DNA of 64,000 bases from Sciurus carolinensis (Eukaryota; Chordata; Mammalia; Rodentia; Sciuridae), in NCBI RefSeq assembly GCF_902686445.1, contig NC_062226.1, positions 11,380,001 to 11,444,000 of the forward strand. Direction: 5' to 3'. The translations under genes were made by a program, and so were the position numbers. The notes under the pieces were generated by a model, which worked only from the letters and a program-made list of their open reading frames with translations, ran no database searches and had not been told where the DNA came from. Shown here piece after piece: positions 26,101 through 39,100 of this stretch (position 1 is its first letter; each line of letters opens with the position of its first letter).

Positions 26101-29100
26101 AGAATGATAATAAACTAAGGAGTTTCATGTGAACCATTTGCTTAAAATATTTGGTCTTAGGAAATATGTTGAAGAATTTGGAAGAAATCCATTTGACTTA
26201 CCAGAGGAGAAGACATACAAAAACTATCTAGAAATTCTAACAATGATGAATTTAATAAGTTCCTATCAGAATAATGATATCATTACATTTGAAAAGGTTC
26301 TGAAAACAAATCATACCAACATTAAGGATGATCCCTTTTCTAAGACAACACAGCAAAGATACCTTGCAAAATACTCTAACCAAGTGCTTATAAAATTAAG
26401 CCTGATACAACAACGCATTCTCTTTATTCTGAAGGAGTTAAACATAGATGTAGCTGATGTAAAGAGCTTGCTGGTACAACACATGGTGGCTAACACTATC
26501 CATGAGCAAACTGATCAAGTCAACCAGATATATCCTCTCCACCATGCTGTAATGCAAACCTTCAAAGAACAAGGAATGAACAGCAAAACTACTGTCAGGT
26601 TATGTCCTGAAAGTTATGGCTATTATGACAGAAGTGTTTTTTTGATCAGCTAATTTTGTCTGGGCTGCTAATCTCAAGAAAACCAAAATGCCACAGAATT
26701 ATACAGTACCGATATCTTGCAAACTTTTTCTATAAAGGTCAGATAGCAAAAATCTTAACTGACAATCCAAAAAAAACAAAGGTCAAATGTTCTCTCTGAT
26801 ATGCAGATGCTAACTCACAATAAGCAGGATGGGGGAATAGAAATTCACTGGATTAACAAAGGGGAATGAAGGGAAGGGAGTGGGGATGGGAATAGGAAAG
26901 ACAGTAGAATGAATCAAATACAATTTCCTATGTTTGTTCATATATGAATACATGACCAGGGTAACTTCACATCATGTACAACCACAAAAATGGGAAGTTA
27001 TACTCTTTTGTAATGTGTGATATGCCCAAATACATTCTACTGTCATGTATACTAAAAAGAATTTTTATTTTATTTTAAAAATAAAATTTTATTTTTAAAA
27101 ATAAAGAAATACAGTAGAACAATAACAAAATTCTTGGCTGAGCAATTCAGTGTTGGAAGTACTCAACTCTCCCTTTATAAAGCAGTCATAGACAATATGT
27201 AAATAAGCGAGCACTGCAATGTTCTAATAAAATTTTATTTATTTTATTTTTATGGTGGATTCGGCCCCCAGGAAGCAACCTGCCAACCCCTGATCTAAAT
27301 ATACAACACAGTAATTTGTCATAGTCAATATGACCAGAGAGATTTTTGGTATGATTTTAAATGCATTTACATGCTGTTGATTGATTTTATACATATTTTG
27401 CCCACAGGAACTATCCCAAATAACCTGCTATAACTTGAAATGCATACCCACTTTAAACACCTGCTTTTTCCATGTAGTAACGTATGTTAAAAATATTTGC
27501 TGCGGGCTGGGGTTGTGGCTCAGTGGCAGAGTGCTTGCCTGGCATATGTGAGACACTGGGTTCGATTCTCAGCACCACATATAAATAAGTGAATAAAATA
27601 AAGGTCTATCAACACCTAAATAAAATATTTGAAAAAAAAAATATTTGCTGCATCTTGCAAAATTCAACTCTCCAAAAGTCTGTATATGCAAAGTAGTAAA
27701 ATGTTTAAATGAAACTCTGTAATTAGTGATATGTTGTCTCTTGCATTTTAAGCAACAAAATGAACAGTATATACAGCTCAGAAACTATAAACATACACAA
27801 TGATATACATCTGACTGGCTAAAATTAAAAAAAAAAAAAAAAAAAACACAAATCTTGGTGAGGACATGAAACAACTGGAACCATTACTGACAATGGGTGT
27901 GTAAAGTGATTCAATTACTTAGGTAAATTACATGGCAGTTTCTTTAACATTAACTTTACATCTACCTATGCTGACCCAGATATTCTACTCCTAATAACTT
28001 TATTTCTAATAATCCCAAACTAGAAATTCCAAATGTCCATCAATAGAGAGATAAATTATGATATATTCATACAATGAAATACAAACTGACAACAAAACGA
28101 ACCTCTAAAACATGTAACAACACAGATGAATCTCAAAACCATTGTTAAGCAAAAGTCTATGGTGATAAAAATCAGAAAGTGGTTACCTGGGGTGCGGCTG
28201 GAAAATCAGCTAGAAAGAGGAGGAAATGTTCTCAGACAACAGAAATATTTATACTTTCTTTGGTTGGTGATTACAGACATTTACAACAGTCAAAACAAAT
28301 CAAACTGAACACTTCAAGAGGTGTATAGTTTTATTGTATCTAAATTGTACTACACTTACAAAACACTAATCTCATTCCCCACTGATTGCCACAAATGTTT
28401 CCTAAGACTTCTCTATTTCTGTGAAGAAAGCAGGTTTACCACCTTCTCTGTCATTTGGGCCCAGACTTTTACAGGTTTCTGATTCCAGCTCCCACAAATG
28501 CTCACTGATCTAGAGAGTCTACACCTCTGTGAAGGATGGATTCTGTCTCTTCCTATTCACAGCCAATGCGCCATCCAAGGCTGGGCCTATGTTGTTCTTA
28601 TTGAGACTAACAGAATAATCTAAATGATTGCCTCAGTCAGGCTTCTACAACAAAATACTATATGCTGAGCCACTTAAACACAAAGTTATTTCTCAGAGTT
28701 CTGAAGCCTGGGAAGTTGATCAAAGTGCTGGTAGATTTGATGTCTGCTGAAGGTCACCTTTCTGGGCCTTTAGATATCACCTTCTTGCCATGTCCTAATT
28801 CCTTCTATATCCTAACAAAGTAGAAAGTTCAAATCAGGTCTCTGGGATCTCTTTATAAGGGCACCAATTCCACTCCTGAGGACTCCAAACTCATGACTTC
28901 ATCACCTCCCTGAGGCCTCCTTTCCCAATACCGTCACACTGTAATCAGGTTTCAACATACAAACTTTGGGGAGACAAAAACAATTCAGACCACAGCACCA
29001 ACCTTCTCTTTGCTTCTACCAGAATGACTGTGTCAAATAATTTTAATTTTCTAAAGCACAGTCCAATCAGACCATTTTGGTCATGAGTTTCAAGATATAG

Positions 29101-30358
29101 GCTATGTGAAGGCATGTACAGTATTGTGACCTTGAATCCATCCCAGCACCAAGACACAAATAAAAAACTGCCAGACACATAAAAAGGAAAAAAAATCTAA
29201 GAAATTGTCACAGTCAAAAAGAGCCTAAGAGAGATGAGAGGACTAAATTAATATAGTACCCTACATGGAATCCTAAAGAAATGAGACATTTTATAAAAAC
29301 TAAGGAAACCTGAATAAAGTAGACTTCGGTCAGCAGTAATATATCAATTACATTATTTTTAAAAACCCTATTACCTCCTAATTATACAGGTCAGAAAAGT
29401 AGACTTAGATTAAGTCAACTGAGTTTACATCCTGGCCACCCAAGTTCAGCACTTACTAAGGCACTTCACTGGTAGAATGAAACTGGTGCTCAATACTGTG
29501 GATATATGCTCAACAGTAATCAAAGGTAGGCTCTGTTCATGTGACTAATTTTTTGGGTGTGGGGGGTGTGGTTACTGGGGAACCCAGGGACACACCATCA
29601 CTTAGCTATATCCCTAGCCTTTTCTGCTTTGAGAAAGGTCTCCCTAAGATGCTGAGGCTGGCCTTGAACTTGTGATCCTCCTTACCTCCATCTCTCATGT
29701 GATTAATTTCTAATAGATTTCTTTCTTGGATTTGTTTCTGTTTTAGTGTTATGTGATAAAGCAATGGTGAGACTTTGTAATTTCTTAAATTTTAAAGCTC
29801 TTTTAAAATAGTTTGTGCAGACAAAAAGCTAATATAATAACATTTGTGCTTTATTTTTCTCATCCTGCTTTTAAAAGTTCTCCGTAAGTTCAAATCTCAG
29901 AGGTACCACATTCTGTAATCTTTCTGGATGACTATTTTTATACCTTACTGTGAGAACTGACCCTCTGGATAACTTCTCAGGATTTATAAGGTACTGGGAA
30001 CTAGAGGAAACCCTCTGAATACATACTCTTTGTAAACTCTAGTTGAAAAATAGAAAGCTAAGAAAGGCAGGAAGAAAAAGAAAGTACCCGAAGAAAATGT
30101 AGTGGACACCTGCCATGACAAATAACCAGCACAGGAAAGATTATTTCCTAAGTAGTCTGTTGCCCAAAGAAAAAGTTCTTCCTAGGACTAATCCAGAATG
30201 TTCCAAATGCTTTATTAAAAGCCATCTTGTGATGCTCAACAAAACAGAATAAAGCCAACTCTCTCCCTACCAAAGCCCTACTCCAATACATTATAACACA
30301 CCTATCTTTACTGAGTGCCTTAGTAAGTGCTGGTAATCAGGTTCCATCACACACACAC

Positions 30359-30390
<32 letters not shown>

Positions 30391-33300
30391 GTAAGCCTTC
30401 TGCCACTGAGCATTATCTGCAGCCCTTTGGATCTTTTGAGACAAGTTCTCCCTAGGTTGTCCAGGCTGGCCTCAAACTTATGATCCTACTGTTTTAGCCT
30501 GCAAAGTAATTGGGGATCACATATGTGTACCAGCACACCCAGTTTTTATAATATTTTTGCGGGAATAAAATAACAATTTACTTGCTACGTCTTCATATTA
30601 AAAAGTCAGCAACAGCTTGTTAGAAATAATTTGAAGACCAAGTTTTTAAAATCTCCTAAATAGAATATAAAAAGAAGGAAAAGAAAACGAAGGGGTGCTA
30701 TACTTAAATGAAAACTGAAAACCTTCTTAAGGTAAAATCATTCTCTCTTAAGTACATGCCACTCTTGTTAAGTGTAATTTCAATTCATGTTTAGAAGTAA
30801 AACTGATTTAAGAGAACAAAATTAAGAACAAGACTGTTAAACCTACGAAAACAGATATTCCTCCGTCTTGGCAAGACCAAGATGGTCCTAAAAAAAATCT
30901 GCAAAATCCGGAAATTGTATTTCAATGGGTCATATTACATCTAATAGCATTTCTAATTTTATAGAGCCAAAATAAGTGATAAAAACAGTAATAACTGATT
31001 TGCCTTCTAAAATCAAAACACTGTACCCTTCCTTAAGGAATGCCAGACAGGAATTCTGACAAAATAAAATGTACAGTGTGATTAGCCTGGGATTTCATGA
31101 ACAGAATTGTGGCTACAACTGATACTATATGCAAAGTTTTGTGTGCAATTTTCTAAGCAGGATAATTTAGTGCTTTTAACAAATTCACTAGAATGTTAAG
31201 CTTCATGAAGATCAAGATTTCTGTTCTGTTCTGTATCTCAACAGCTCAGAAAAACAAAAACAAAACCCAAACCCAAACCAAAAACCAAATCAAAAACAAA
31301 GCCATGTAACATATGGGAGGCACTCAACAAATACTTGAATATTAATTTTCAAGGGGATATAGAAGGGACAATAAGGGTCAGAGTCACTTATCTAACAGTA
31401 ATTTCCTATTGACAAATGCATTTTCAAAGAGTTGACACGTCTTAATCTACCCCACATTCTTAGCCCAAATAAATATATTGTAAAAGTGAAAAATATTCCC
31501 TTCACTTTTTGAATTTTAAGTAGCACACAAATTCACCAGCTGATAATGTATGTTTTTTCTTCTAAATTCTTATAATTAAAATCTATATAAAACAGACTTT
31601 GAAAATGGTTTTTTTTTGGCTGGGTGGGGTGATGCATGCCTGTAATCCCAGCTACTATGGAGGATTAGGACCCAGGTTCCAGGCTAGCCTCAGCAATTTA
31701 GAGAGATCCTGTCTCAAAATAAAAAACAAAAAGCCTGGGACAAATGCCCCCGGATTTAATCCCAGTACAGAAAAAAAAAAAGGGCCTTTTCTTTTTAATC
31801 ATATGAAGTGCTTCCTTGGATGAAGGCTGTTCAGTGTTTATGAAAAAGGAGAAAAACTAAGACCTTTCCCCAATAACATGTAGATACATATGATGCTCTT
31901 AAATATAAAAGCAAATTGAGTATGATCTCAGTGAGTGGCTCTTCTATGTTATTAGGGGAGGATATTCAGAGAAAAGGAAACTTCTTCTAAATATTAGGTG
32001 GCCTTCAATGTGGAGCTTAATGATGCCAGATTTTTTAAAATCAGTATTTTTATTGGGTGCAGTGGCACAAGGCCTTTCATCGCAGCAACTTGGGAGGCTG
32101 ACGCAGGAGAATTCCAAACTCCAAAGCTCCAATACACCAAACACAGAGCAGACTGGAATAATATTTACATGAGCATGGGTAACTAAAGGCAATTCGAAAT
32201 CTGGCCACAATGTGTGCACAGTGGACACAGACAAAGAATGAACAAGATGGAACACAGATGCTCTACCTTGCTCACAGTGCCATGTACAGGAAACAAATTC
32301 TAGGGTTAGGCACTTAAATCTAAATGCTGCCTCTCCTTCTTACTAATCTGCATGATTCTGTGCAAGTCACTTACTAATTTGAACCTTCCCTATCTATAAA
32401 ATCTATGCAAATATCCCTGACACATGGGACTTATCAGAAGCAAAAGAAATACTTCACAGAAAGTAGGTGGCATAAGGCCTGGTACATCAGTGGTAACTCT
32501 TTCCCACCAGATATGAAATTTATGATGCTGGTCTACTTCCAATCTTGGGAGAGAAGCCAAGGGACAAAATGTGTATTTGGCAGGTTTTCCTGTTTGGGTC
32601 TTAGTACCCTGTGGGGGATCTGCAATTAGACAGTAAACAATTCAGAAATGTTGTGTGTCATCAACATTATGCTTTATTATAATAAAGTGAAATAAAGTGC
32701 AATTTTAAAGAAGAAAATCAAGCAGAAAAACTGACAAGAAGTATTTTTTGTCTTTTTAGCTTATAAATCATATTAACTCAAACACGGCAGAGCTCAATAT
32801 GAAAGACCTTCACTAATTAACCTATTTATTTCTTTTTAGATCATTTCTCAGAGGTAATGTTTTCACTGTGATTTAGAAAGTTCTTCTATATTAAGACATT
32901 GAATAATTTTGAAGCTCCATATCTACCCTTTCTTTACGCCCCCCAAGTAAACAACCTATCCCAAACATATGAAACAAAAGTCAACCATGTACTGTAATCA
33001 ATGAACTATCACAGAATCTTTACTGCAGAAACCAGACTTGATAAGCCTGTTCTAGAAATGTTTGCCAAATAAGCATCTCTAACCTTAATGGGGCTGGGGT
33101 TGTGACTCAGTGGTAGAGCGCTTGCCTAGCACGTGTGAGGCACTGGATTCAATCCTTAGCACCACATATAAATAAATGAATAAAATAAAGGTCTATCAAG
33201 ATCTAAAAAAGTATTTTTTAAAAAACCCTTAATATATATATTTATACTTTAAAACTATATTAGCTGGATGGTTACATAAGTATTATGTTGACTCTATGGC

Positions 33301-36096
33301 ATACACCGTAGTAGAAAAGTAGCTGACTTCTTCAGAAAAGATGGCTGTTTAATAAAATAATGTACTGCTATCACATTGTTTTAGTCCAAATATGGCATTA
33401 TAGTGCCCTTCTAAAAATAAGTCTAAATCCCATGTGATATGCAGCCCTTTAGCTATGTTCATTTCCTTTTAGGGCTCAAGTTTCCCACAGGAAAATTATT
33501 CAGTGTTTGGCACAATTGTTCCAAATCATGTATAGACAAGGCTAACTGCAACGCCTAACTTTTCCTGCTTGGCTATTACTGATTCTCCTTCATAGCAATC
33601 CATCATGAAGAGGCCCAAGAGGCAGTAAATACTCAAGATTGTCATGGCGTTCACATGACAAAAGTGAACACACACGGTGTCACTGAGTAAAAAAGGTGAT
33701 GGTGATGGGGGGCAGGATTTATGAATCAGCTACATCAGAAGGAACAGAATTATTATGTACAAAATCATATTCCAAACAAATCATTCTGACAAAGTTCAAC
33801 TTTATTATTTATACTGAGCAAACTGCTTATTAATACAGTTTAATACTGATTGTATTGTTTGACTTATTCGTTTAAAGACTGTATAAAGCATTATGTATCA
33901 AGAATAAAAATCTTTTCAAAATCACCCACAAATAATATATCACACACAATACCCACACACAGGATCAAGTCCCACATTCTTCGGGCTATATTTTCACATA
34001 ACCTAATCAATTAGGATTCTAAAAAAGTTTAGTAATATTTTATAATGCTTAACAAAGAATGTGTTTCAAAAAGTCAGTTTCTTCTGAAATTAACAAGTTT
34101 AAAATCAGATTTGTGCCTTTTGAGAAGCAAAAATAAATAACAAATGAAAAATGGGCTAGATTTATTAAAACACAACTACAACTGTGTGGAAGTTTCCAGT
34201 TCTTAAAATAATTAACAAAAATTAAATGGGAATGTATGTTTTAAATATAGTGGTCACAAAGTATTTCTATCAGCAAATTGAAGAACTGCATTCAGAATTC
34301 TTTAAGAGGTCTGCTTTCATACACATATTCACAGATGAATGGTATATATTCTGGGATTCAACATTTATTTTAATTGTATGTTTTTATATTGCTTTCAGGT
34401 AAAAATGATATTTTCTTGAGCCCCAAGGTATAAGAAAAATCAGGCTTTAAGATCTCAACTTTTCAATGAAGATTAATCTTGACAAACATTTTAAAGCTAC
34501 ATTATTTTATCATTAATATATAAACTATTAAGAAAATTAAATCTTTTTCTATCAATCTAAAAACTTAAAACATCACACAGGAAATAATTCTAACCAAAGA
34601 ATAGTATCTATGTAATAATATCATAAAGGGCCCTCTTAGGATTAAATTCTTACATTCTTCTATTTAAAATTCTTGGAAAACAAAAACTTTAAATGTTACT
34701 GAACAATCTGTGATCTTCAATTACACTTAAGCAAAATCTTCACTCTTCAATCTTACTAGCAGTACACTCGTTACACATATCAATGAAGACATTTTCAAAC
34801 CACCAATTTTATTTATTTATTTCCTCTAACAAACATTCCTGAGGTTGTTACCAGTAATAAAGAGAACTTTTTTAGCTATAAAGTGTCAAATTTTGTTTGG
34901 TTGAGAGCACCAATAGTAAGACTATTTTTATTTTTCTTAACCCCAAATCTGAATACTTGTTTCCTTTTTCCTAAATCTGCTGCAAACTCCTTCTAAGAGC
35001 CAGACAAATGTTGAACAACTTTTTTGACTTATTTGTGTGGCATTACTGAGTCTAATGGAGATTTAATTCTGGATTCCAGTTCTGAGTGTGCAACTACCTT
35101 TGTCACTACTCTCAGTATGGCCCCAAAAGGGATTCTTTTAGCTCTGTCCCTTTAGGGTTCTATATTTATATCATTCACCTATGCAAAAATCTTAAGTTTA
35201 CCTCTAATTCCTAATTAGATTCTAATGTTAATCATTTATTCCAGGCTTTGATCAATTAATGCTCACAATACTTGTATTAGTTAATAGTGTTATTAGTTAA
35301 GACAACTGAGACTAAGAGCGACTATGTACCAAGTCTCACAGCTACTAAGTGGCAGGGCTAAGATTCAAACCCAGGTCTTTTCCCATCTCAAGCATGTACT
35401 TTAAATCACTAAACATAACAGTGTCTTTATTCCTTAAGTATATAAGCGATCCCTCTTCTAATGGGGATGTAGCTCAGGAATTAGAATTCATGCCTAGCAT
35501 GTGCAAGGTCCTCAGTTCAGTCCCCAGTCCTACAAAACAAAAAGCTCCCCCTTTATCGGACTTTTGAAGCTTAAAATACCATCTGCCAAAATTTTATTTT
35601 CCTCCTAAAATCAACTCATTTTTAAAGTTACATAAAAGCAATACCTCTTTACCACTTTAGTCTCAAATTTCCTTTCTATCTTGGAACTATTAAAGGTCTC
35701 ACTGTAAGCCCTTTTTTTTTTTTTTTTTTTTGGTGGTGCTAGGGATTGAACCCAGGGCCTTGTGTAAGCTAAGCAAGCACTCTACCAACTGAACTATATC
35801 CCCAGCCCAGCCCTAATGTATTTTGATGAAGTACAACTAAATATTGTATGTGGATCTTAATGTTCAAGAATCATATAGCACTAACCTTTTTGGAAAACAT
35901 TCTCTGAAATCAGGACAAAACATAAAACATCAGTTTGAACTGCAGCAAATCATCAACACAGGACAAACTTGAGGAATTTATGATTTCTGAGACAAGGAAG
36001 CACACCAGCCCGCTCCACTTCTACCCTGGGGCTTTCTTCTGAGAGTATGTGCCAATTTTTGCAGTCCCTAAAGTCACTGGGATGCACTGACTGCTG

Positions 36097-36128
<32 letters not shown>

Positions 36129-39100
36129 AACTAGGAGCAATCTTTTACTAGTTTTGACCATGCCACTAAGCACAATTCTACATACTTAAGATGTGACAGT
36201 ATCTACTTTTTACAGTAATTTTAATGGAATGATGTTTTCCCATTTTATAGAGTAGAAAACCAAGCACTCAAATTCCAAAAGTCCATACCTCTTTGCCTAA
36301 CATGTACAAAGTCCTGGGTTTGATCCCTGGCAAAATACACACACATACACACACAATCTTTAAAAAAATCTAAGATTCACATGAGGCAGATGATATAGTG
36401 GACTACTTGCCAGAAAGATCTTAGAGACCCAAAACTGTTCACACAATTGCAAAAGGAGGAAAATACTGACTCTGCCTATCTTTCTGGAAGGATGAAATAA
36501 AATGATGAATAGGAAACTTCTCTATAAAGGGTCATAGGTGATTACTGCTAATGTGCCTTACTCCCTATTTTAGTAGTATGTTATGTTCTAGACTCAGGTT
36601 TCCTCCTTGGTTTCCCTTTACTTCACTAAAATTCATTTGCCTTTTCCTTAAGTGTGAGAGTGTAGTGGGACAAGGAAGTAATTATTTCACATACTGAATT
36701 AACCTTTGGGGGTGGGGGTGGGGATTGAATCCAGGGGCACTTCACCACTGAGTTATATCCCCAGTCCTTTTTATTTTGAGATGGGGTTTCTCTAATTTGA
36801 TGAAGTTGGCTTCAAATTTCCTCCTGATCCTCCAGTATCAGTCCTCCAAGTCACCGAGATTACAGGCGTGTGTCATTGCACCTGGCTTCACATAAAGATT
36901 TTTATCTTCAAACAGGTTTTCAACAAGATATCTCTGTGCTATTTTCAGCTATGACTAACATCTGGAGTGTCTGTGGTTCAATTTCTCCAAACTAAATCTC
37001 CTATCTTTTGCTGGGATGGTAAAAATCAGTTGCCTATTTGGATCAGCTTGCCATGGGAATCAAGGTGGGTGGGGTACAAGGGTAGAAGTGACGGTGTCTA
37101 AATGTTCCTTATATAAAACTCTATCAATTCTGTCTTCAGCTTCCTACTACTCCATGCTGGAAGGGGGATCCTAAGAATCTAATTACAAAATAGTTACTGG
37201 GCTCTGCAAACAAATAAACTTACTTTTCCTTTCTTTTTTTCTTTTTTTTTTTTTTTTGCCCCTTCCCATCTCCTGACTTTAGGATTCAGCTTTGCCGATT
37301 CTGTGGAGTCAGTTACCACTTGTCCACTGGGTTTCTATATTCCAAAACTTTACTGGCATTAGTCATCTGCCATATGCATTATACCTTTGGTGTTCTATAT
37401 TTATGGTGGAGTTAACAGAAATAAATATGCATATTCAATCTGCCATATTTTAGCAGGAAGTTTATATTTCAAGCCCATGAGTTGGCTTTTCCATTGCTAA
37501 AAGACACAGAACTTAAAGTCAAAAAAATTGTATTTGAATCTTAACACTTCCTTACTATTTGTGTAACCCTGGAAGCTTCTTACCCTCTCTAAGCCTATGT
37601 TTTCCACACATCATCAGGGAAATTAAAAATAACTATCTAGAAGGTTCCTCTGAGAATTAACTGAGGTAAGAATTCAGGTTTACCTCAGTCAGAAGACCTG
37701 GGTTTAAGTCCCATATCTTTCATTTACAAGCATGTGTCTCTAAATCTCAGTTTCCTTATCTATACAGTGGGGTCAATAATAGATACTAGCTCATACAGTG
37801 TTGGTAGAATTAATTTGATAAAGTTTATGAATATCTCCTGAAACATGAGGAGCCTCAGTAAACATTTATATTGCTTGTTTATGCTTCCCATGCCTAGAAC
37901 TATACACACACATATATATATATATTTATGCATACCCAGGGCATGGCTGAGTAAAGCCAAATTCCAACTCCTCTTCAAAAGCAACATGCAATACTAGAAA
38001 AGTGAAATGGATTAGAAGCAGAAGTCTGAGTTTTTATCATAAACAGATGTGTGACCACTGGGCTGGTTTCCCATCTACCACAATGACAGAATGAAATTAA
38101 ATGATTTCTAAGGTCCTTTCCATTTAACTGCTCCTCTCTGCCCCCTTTGCTAGACATGATCTGATATTCTATATATTTAACATCTCAACCCTAATTATCT
38201 GACTTACCTAATTTTTGTAGATATTTTCACATATCTTTACTTTTCCAAGTAGGCACTACATGAAAACCAAGATGAACTGCTCTTCTAAACATAAAGAGTA
38301 TGTCTGCCCTTTGAATAATTATAAAACATAAGTTTTATGATAAAAGATAAGACCTGCAATATAAAATCATCTGAACCAGACTGAGGTTGTGGCTCAGTGG
38401 TAGAGCACTTGCCTAGCAAGTGAGGGGCACTGGGTTCGATTCTCAGAACCACATATAAATAAATGAATAAAATAAAGGTCTATCAACATCTAAAAAATAT
38501 TTTTAAAAAATCATCTTCACCCATTAAGTCACAAGTATTTAATTCTCTGTAAGATGATGGGAATAGGTTAAAGAGAAAAGAACGAGTTGCAGGTTTGCAA
38601 GACTACTCGGACTTACAAAGAATTTGACTTAGTTTGATACAAGTAACACAATATAGAATCATGTTCTGAGATTTGTTCCTCATCAGGCAAACTTCTCCAT
38701 ATGGTTTGGCTTCCCATAAGATCCACCAACATGGAAAGAATGCTCCCTATCGTCAGCATTTATTTCTAATTTTGAAATAATAAAGTAACATAATGATCAT
38801 CAACACCATGTGAACTCACCCTAGGAATCAGACCTATTTTGTGTCCCATCAGGAAGCTCTGATGAACTCCTCCAGATAAAGTCACTCCATGAGGCTTCTT
38901 GGGAAACAGATAATCACAGAATTTTTCCACATGAAAAATCTAGAGAGTATAAAGTTCTACAAGAAAAGAATGGTACTTCTTTATGTCCCTCTCTGAGGCC
39001 AGCAATACTGCCTAGCACATAGCAGAGCTTACTGGAAAAACACTTTTAAAAAAAATATTTTTTTAGTTGTTGGTAAGAGTTTTATTTAATGTATTTATTA

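Larger units (their letters stand above)
24670..26570 (+). pseudogene. COPS2: Processed COPS2 (CSN2) pseudogene, decayed and rearranged
   Basis: This is a retrocopy of the mRNA for COP9 signalosome subunit 2 (443 residues, PCI domain). Fragments follow in mRNA order on the plus strand. About residues 4-90 lie at 24672-24935 (e.g. EHSEDSNS, and a stretch matching KLTNFPEMM). About 91-112 lie at 25196-25262, 112-124 at 25337-25395, and 124-158 at 25560-25668 (AKNDRL). About 160-290 lie at 25780-26190 ([15 protein letters not shown]). About 290-405 lie at 26190-26535 ([26 protein letters not shown]). The last codons then follow after a deletion of about 25-30 codons. There are no introns. Frameshifts and stops are frequent, and three SINEs interrupt it (25005-25195, 25263-25336, 25424-25559). 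A chance open frame of 174 codons at 26129-26653 covers the PCI part but has lost key segments and is not a credible gene. Confidence 0.9.

Noticed and set aside
26129..26653. Open frame of 174 codons that could be taken as a novel plus-strand gene
   Set aside because: It aligns with the C-terminal part of COPS2 with internal replacements and a deletion. The upstream part of the same retrocopy is full of stops, frameshifts and SINEs.
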